From: an uncultured Clostridia bacterium | Lineage (GTDB): Bacteria > Bacillota_A > Clostridia > Oscillospirales > Oscillospiraceae | Length of the DNA: 9,841 nucleotides | Direction: 5' to 3' | Assembly (NCBI GenBank): GCA_949289625.1 | Contig: CASEPH010000250.1 | Span: 1 to 9,841, forward strand | Part shown: positions 6,783 to 9,841 of the stretch, one piece after another | Layout: each line of letters begins with the position of its first letter | Numbering within the stretch: position 1 is the first letter of the stretch | Program-made: the position numbers and the translations under genes | Notes under the pieces: generated by a model | What the model was told of the DNA's origin: nothing | Database searches by the model: none | Seen by the model: the letters and a program-made list of their open reading frames with translations, nothing else

Positions 6783-6797
6783 TGATAATCATTATCA
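6783..6797. promoter_or_regulatory. Fur/PerR-type 7-1-7 operator
   Basis: TGATAATCATTATCA is a perfect 15-base inverted repeat, identical in form to the Bacillus-type Fur consensus TGATAAT-N-ATTATCA. It lies roughly 6 to 20 bases downstream of the expected transcription start of perR, where a bound repressor would block initiation. The adjacent perR product is the obvious candidate ligand, giving autorepression of perR and rubrerythrin. Confidence 0.85.
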
Positions 6798-6809
6798 ATT
6801 ACAGTTTGA

Positions 6810-6838
6810 ATTATAGCATGTATTTTTCGGTTTGTAAA
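6810..6838 (-). promoter_or_regulatory. Sigma-A promoter of perR-rubrerythrin
   Basis: On the minus strand, TTTACA (6838-6833) and a perfect TATAAT (6815-6810) are separated by 17 bases, with TG one base before the -10 (extended -10). Expected start is near 6803, leaving a leader of about 42 bases that contains the operator and the ribosome binding site. Confidence 0.88.
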
Positions 6839-6842
6839 GGGG

Positions 6843-6861
6843 TTTTTAAAAAAATTTTTTA
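6843..6861 (-). promoter_or_regulatory. UP-element-like A/T tract upstream of the perR promoter
   Basis: Reading the minus strand, six A (preceded by T), seven T and five A end four bases before the -35. This falls at about -40 to -58, matching the layout of the full UP-element consensus bound by the RNA polymerase alpha C-terminal domain. It may also bend DNA. Confidence 0.5.
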
Positions 6862-6898
6862 GGGCATGAAAAACAAATTGGGGCCATGAAAGCTAGGA

Positions 6899-6916
6899 CG
6901 GAGATATACATCTCCG
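6899..6916 (-). terminator. Possible terminator hairpin after the anti-sigma gene
   Basis: CGGAGAT and ATCTCCG (6899-6905 and 6910-6916) form a seven-base-pair stem with a four-base loop, 24 bases after the stop of the membrane-protein gene. The minus-strand continuation TCCTAGCTTTC has no proper T run; a longer T stretch appears only about 20 bases further on. Termination may therefore be partial or Rho-assisted. Confidence 0.4.
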
Positions 6917-6940
6917 CCCCAGCCTCGTCTTATTTTCCTT

Positions 6941-7762
6941 TTATTTCCCTTCCATAAGGGATTCCGCCATAGCCGCCAGTTCCTGCTCTGTAAGGTCTCC
7001 TGCCGTCTGACTGAGGGTATATGTCACACCGTCCACAGTCCATTGCAGCGTTTTCACCGTCTCCCCTTCTATGTCTTCTACCGAGGATTCTTCCTCTGAC
7101 GTCAGCATACCTTCCTCAATCGCAACCACCGTAGGCGTCTCCCGGTATACATAGGGCAGGGTGTACAGCGTGGCCTCTGGCTCTGTCTGCTCTTCCACAA
7201 CCAGGTCTCCTGTTATAGTCGTTATTTCCGTCGCCACCGGGAGGCCCTGTTCCACCGCTTCCGTTTGATCGGCTTGATCGGCATCCTCCCACACTGCCGC
7301 AGGCTCTGCCGTCAGCGTCACCTGTCCGCTCGGGCTCCTATAGTCCACAGAAAGACCCTTTCGTTCCGACTGATTGACTAGGGAGAACGTCCTTCCGTCC
7401 TCCGTCTCCGCCATCATTTCATAGTTGGTGTAGGCCCCCTGGAAGGTATACTCCGAAAGCGTTTCCGGCAGTGTCAAGGTCCCGCCCACCGCTTCCAAGG
7501 CCTTTTGTGCCTCCGGCAGACTGGCATAGGCATATCCCTCCTCCGACCAGTGCACAAACACCTGGCTGCGGCTGGCCGCCACCGCGGTAACCGTCAGCAC
7601 CATCACCGCAGCCACCGCCGCAACGGCCGCCCGTTTCCACCTTTTTTTCTTTCTCATCGGAGCCTCCTTCCCAGCGGTCAAGCTTCGGTATAAAATCCGT
7701 TCCTGCATGTCTTGGCTCAAATCCATCTGCTCCACAGCATGCTTCAATTCCTGAGGTGTCAT
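6941..7762 (-). CDS. Single-pass membrane protein, probable anti-sigma factor (DUF4367-like)
   Basis: This 273-residue protein has a short cytoplasmic N-terminal part (1-43: MTPQELKHAVEQMDLSQDMQERIL, then a basic RKKKRWKR). One transmembrane helix follows at about 44-63 (Ala/Val-rich), and then a long extracytoplasmic domain that is strongly acidic in its middle. The last part, with LQWTVDGVTYTL and TEQELAAMAESLM, resembles the end of DUF4367 domains found in sigma-factor-associated membrane proteins of Clostridia and Bacilli. ATG 7762 follows AAGGAG (7776-7771) at eight bases; a GTG at 7771 overlaps that site. The gene starts five bases after the sigma-factor stop, which is the main reason for calling it an anti-sigma factor. 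There is no recognisable zinc-type (ZAS) motif. What it senses is unknown. Confidence 0.75.
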   Translation of the reverse strand: MTPQELKHAVEQMDLSQDMQERILYRSLTAGKEAPMRKKKRWKRAAVAAVAAVMVLTVTAVAASRSQVFVHWSEEGYAYASLPEAQKALEAVGGTLTLPETLSEYTFQGAYTNYEMMAETEDGRTFSLVNQSERKGLSVDYRSPSGQVTLTAEPAAVWEDADQADQTEAVEQGLPVATEITTITGDLVVEEQTEPEATLYTLPYVYRETPTVVAIEEGMLTSEEESSVEDIEGETVKTLQWTVDGVTYTLSQTAGDLTEQELAAMAESLMEGK

Positions 7763-7767
7763 AAATC

Positions 7768-8232
7768 TCACTCCTTCTCGTATTCCAGTTTCAGCAGGTT
7801 TCGTCCCTTCTGCAGCCGTTTTCGTACCGCCTGAGAGCTGATTCCCAGCATGGACGCAATCTCATGGGACTTATATCCCTCCACATAGGTGAGATGGAGC
7901 ACCGTCCGATAGCGTTCCGGCAGTCTGGCCAAGGCCTCCAGAATCTCCCGATCCCTGGTCTCTGTCACCGTCTCCGGCAGTTCCAGCGCCTCCAGACTCA
8001 TCAGCCGTTTTCGCTTTCGGAGCATATCCCGGCAGAGATTCGCCGCCACCGTGAACAGCCACGCCTTTTCCTGGCTTGGTGTGGAAAACCGCGGGGCTTT
8101 TTGATAATATCGAATCAGCGTCTCCGCCATGGCATCCTCCGCATCCATATCCCGTCCCAGCATAGTGCGGCACAGCCGGTAAAGCGCCGTACCATGGCGC
8201 TCCATCACACGCCGGAGTTCATCATCCTTCAT
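7768..8232 (-). CDS. Sigma-70 family RNA polymerase sigma factor, ECF-like
   Basis: This 154-residue protein contains only the two regions typical of ECF sigma factors. Region 2 covers about residues 9-75, with AEDAMAETLIRYYQ for core binding and KAWLFTVAANLCRDMLRKRKR for -10 recognition. Region 4 covers about residues 95-150: LPERYRTVLHLTYVEGYKSHEIASMLGISSQAVRKRLQKGRNLL, a helix-turn-helix for the -35. ATG 8232 follows AAGGAG (8246-8241) at eight bases. The immediately downstream membrane protein is its probable negative regulator. Target genes are unknown. I found no convincing copy of a typical ECF promoter upstream that would prove autoregulation. Confidence 0.9.
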   Translation of the reverse strand: MKDDELRRVMERHGTALYRLCRTMLGRDMDAEDAMAETLIRYYQKAPRFSTPSQEKAWLFTVAANLCRDMLRKRKRLMSLEALELPETVTETRDREILEALARLPERYRTVLHLTYVEGYKSHEIASMLGISSQAVRKRLQKGRNLLKLEYEKE

Positions 8233-8351
8233 CCGTCCTGCTCCTTTCCGCCCATAGGCGGTTTCTGAAAGGGGTTCTTCGTTGTTCTTGACGTCAAAAG
8301 CAGTTTTGCTCCGCCTTTCACCTATAACACGTTTGATCCCGCCCCATTGTG
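8233..8351. other. Upstream region of the sigma-factor gene
   Basis: This intergenic stretch holds the sigma-factor ribosome binding site and a small CCGCC-CATA-GGCGG hairpin (8248-8261) immediately before it. It also holds a ten-base palindrome TTGACGTCAA (8288-8297). No sigma-A promoter with acceptable spacing was found on the minus strand; a TG-T-TATAGG sequence (near 8315-8323) has no matching -35. Confidence 0.4.
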
Positions 8352-8385
8352 AAAAAGACCTGCCGCAAATTTGCAGCAGGTCTTT
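8352..8385 (-). terminator. Rho-independent terminator of metG-rqcP
   Basis: On the minus strand, AAAGACCTGC (8385-8376) pairs with its complement at 8363-8354. A G-U pair and four more pairs extend the stem inward to a two-base AT apex, which in practice would open to a larger loop. The RNA continues into a run of U from 8356 to 8352. It starts nine bases beyond the rqcP stop. Confidence 0.92.
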
Positions 8386-8393
8386 CGTTGGTA

Positions 8394-8636
8394 TTACAGC
8401 AATTCCTTGTACATGGCCACAGCATCGGCCTTCTTGGTGGACTCGTTCAGGGAGAGCACCTCCACCTTGACCGTCTTTTGTCCAAAACGGATCTCCAGCA
8501 CATCTCCGATCTTCACATCGTAGCTGGCCTTTGCAGGCCGGCCGTTGACCTGGACCCGTTCCCCGTCGCAGGCCTCATTGGCCACGGTGCGGCGTTTGAT
8601 CAGCCGGGACACCTTCAAATATTTATCCAGACGCAT
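8394..8636 (-). CDS. rqcP: S4-domain RNA-binding protein RqcP (YabO/Hsp15 family)
   Basis: This 80-residue protein consists almost wholly of an S4 RNA-binding fold, with [19 protein letters not shown] at residues 1-19, [18 protein letters not shown] at 28-45 and [12 protein letters not shown] at 49-60. It closely resembles Bacillus subtilis RqcP (YabO), which binds obstructed large ribosomal subunits and acts with RqcH in C-terminal alanine tailing of stalled peptides. Length is normal. ATG 8636 has GAGG (8646-8643) six bases upstream, and this site overlaps the metG stop codon, so translation is probably coupled. The link with a tRNA synthetase gene is functional only in the broad sense of translation. 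Confidence 0.9.
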   Translation of the reverse strand: MRLDKYLKVSRLIKRRTVANEACDGERVQVNGRPAKASYDVKIGDVLEIRFGQKTVKVEVLSLNESTKKADAVAMYKELL

Positions 8637-8644
8637 TTTTCACC

Positions 8645-9841
8645 TCAGCAAAGCTTGGCGCCAGCAGGGATACTGTCGTCCAGGATCAGCAGCGTCAGCT
8701 TCTCATCCTTCTCCGCCGACAGCAGCATGCCACAGGATTCCAGCCCCATCATCTTCCGAGGCGCCAAATTGGTGCATGCTACCAGGGTCTTTCCCACCAG
8801 CTCTTCCGGTTTGTAATACGCCGCTATTCCGGAGAGGATCTGACGGGGCTTTCCGCTGCCGTCGTCCAGGGTAAACCGCAGAAGCTTTTTAGACTTCTTT
8901 ACATTCTCGCATTCCAGCACCTTGACAACGGTCATATCTACTTTCTCAAAATCGTCGAAGGCGATCTCATCCTTAAACTCCACCGCGGGAGCAACAGGAG
9001 CTTCCTTAGCCGCCTTCTTTTCCTCGATTTCCTGAAGCTTCTTTGCTGCATCAATGCGGCCAAAGAGGATCTCCGCAGTACCTACGGTACCGCCCACGGG
9101 CATCCCGCCAAATTCATTAAGGGATTCCAGCCCGCCGTTTTCTACCTGAAGCTGCCGCAAAATCTTTTCTGAAGTTTCCGGCAGATAGGCTCCCAGCATG
9201 ACGCCGGCAAACCGGATAGCCTCCAGCAGATTGTAAAGCACCGTGCCCAGGCGATCCGCCTTGGCCGGATCCTTCGCCAAGACCCAAGGCGTGGTCTCAT
9301 CAATATATTTGTTGGCCCGACGGAGCAGCACGAAGATTTCGTCGATGGCGTCGGCCACATGGAGTCCCTCCATCTTGGCCTCCACCTTGGCGGGCATGGC
9401 CAGGGCCACCGCCTTGAGCTCCTCGTCCACAGGCTCTCCCACGCAGGGTTCCATGATTTTTCCGCCGAAATACTTGTGATCCATGGCGATGGTGCGGTTC
9501 ACCAGGTTGCCCAGAATATTGGCCAGATCGGAGTTGATCCGCTCAATCATCAGCTCATAGGTGAGCACGCCGTCATTGGCAAAGGGCATCTCATGGAGCA
9601 CATAATACCGCACCGCGTCCACCCCGAACAGATCCACCAGATCGTCGGGATAGATCACATTGCCCACGGACTTGGACATCTTGCCGTTATTCACCAGCAG
9701 CCAGGGATGGCCAAACACCTGCTTGGGCAGGGGCTCTCCCAGAGCCATCAGGAAGATGGGCCAGTAAATCGTATGGAACCGGATGATGTCCTTTCCGATC
9801 AGGTGTACATCCGCCGGCCAGAACTTTTTGTAATGGTCGTC
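8645..9841 (-). CDS. metG: Methionyl-tRNA synthetase, C-terminal part (5' end beyond the window)
   Basis: The visible 398 residues run from the catalytic domain to the stop. The enzyme charges tRNA-Met with methionine using ATP. The reading frame is open to the window edge, and the first visible residues DDHYKKFWPADVHLIGKDIIRFH are typical class I MetRS sequence. The KMSKS motif follows in GKMSKSVGNV, about 23-32 residues past the internal Met at 9748. Next comes the alpha-helical anticodon-binding domain. From about position 8960 down there is an appended tRNA-binding (EMAPII/Trbp111-like OB-fold) domain with FDDFEKVDMTVVKV, GKPRQILSGIA and LVACTNLAPRKMMG. The N-terminal HIGH motif is outside the window; about 240-260 residues are missing, judged from usual length. 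A Lys/Glu/Ala-rich linker separates the last two domains. Confidence 0.95.
   Translation of the reverse strand, partial: DDHYKKFWPADVHLIGKDIIRFHTIYWPIFLMALGEPLPKQVFGHPWLLVNNGKMSKSVGNVIYPDDLVDLFGVDAVRYYVLHEMPFANDGVLTYELMIERINSDLANILGNLVNRTIAMDHKYFGGKIMEPCVGEPVDEELKAVALAMPAKVEAKMEGLHVADAIDEIFVLLRRANKYIDETTPWVLAKDPAKADRLGTVLYNLLEAIRFAGVMLGAYLPETSEKILRQLQVENGGLESLNEFGGMPVGGTVGTAEILFGRIDAAKKLQEIEEKKAAKEAPVAPAVEFKDEIAFDDFEKVDMTVVKVLECENVKKSKKLLRFTLDDGSGKPRQILSGIAAYYKPEELVGKTLVACTNLAPRKMMGLESCGMLLSAEKDEKLTLLILDDSIPAGAKLC

Noticed and set aside
7864..8268. Plus-strand frame of 134 codons opposite the sigma factor
   Set aside because: Shadow frame with no start signal and no recognisable motif.
8290..8325. 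TGAAAG and CGTC on the minus strand as an ECF self-promoter
   Set aside because: The gap is about 20 bases, longer than the usual 16-17, and the -35 match is partial.
1..9841. CRISPR arrays, tRNA or rRNA genes, insertion sequences, toxin-antitoxin or phage genes
   Set aside because: No regularly spaced repeats, cloverleaf sequences, transposase motifs or terminal repeats were seen on either strand.

Overview
The window looks like chromosomal DNA from a low-redox, probably gut-associated member of the Clostridia (Oscillospiraceae/Ruminococcaceae type). This is inferred from several things: mostly G/C-ending codons with AT-rich promoters, strong AGGAGG-type ribosome binding sites, a PerR plus reverse-rubrerythrin oxygen-defence pair, an RqcP (YabO-like) protein, and a small ECF-type sigma factor with a DUF4367-like membrane partner. 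No phage, transposon, CRISPR or tRNA signal was seen. The gene set is largely ordinary housekeeping and transport.

Plus strand, 1-5140: a complete branched-chain-amino-acid-type (HAAT) ABC transporter operon in the canonical order livJ-livH-livM-livG-livF. It has a candidate promoter and an inverted repeat upstream of livJ, a long hairpin between livJ and livH, tightly packed or overlapping downstream genes, and a textbook terminator after livF. The lipoprotein LivJ captures ligand outside the cell, LivH and LivM form the membrane channel, and LivG and LivF hydrolyse ATP.

Plus strand, 5179-5750: an independent single-gene unit with perfect sigma-A hexamers, a small four-helix PsiE-like membrane protein, and a strong hairpin that also serves the convergent gene.

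Minus strand, 5762-6861: perR then reverse rubrerythrin, read right to left from one strong promoter. That promoter has an UP-element-like A/T tract and a perfect 7-1-7 Fur/PerR-type operator in its initially transcribed region. This forms a peroxide-sensing, self-controlled detoxification unit.

Minus strand, 6899-8261: a sigma-70 family (ECF-like) factor followed closely by a single-pass membrane protein that is probably its anti-sigma factor.

Minus strand, 8352-9841: the C-terminal two thirds of methionyl-tRNA synthetase (metG, cut by the window edge), then rqcP translated from a site overlapping the metG stop region, then a strong intrinsic terminator.

The items most worth a second look are the livJ leader inverted repeat, the livJ/livH hairpin, the Fur-type operator in front of a protein with PerR-type residues, and the unassigned sigma/anti-sigma pair. 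I did not find a clearly undescribed multi-gene system.
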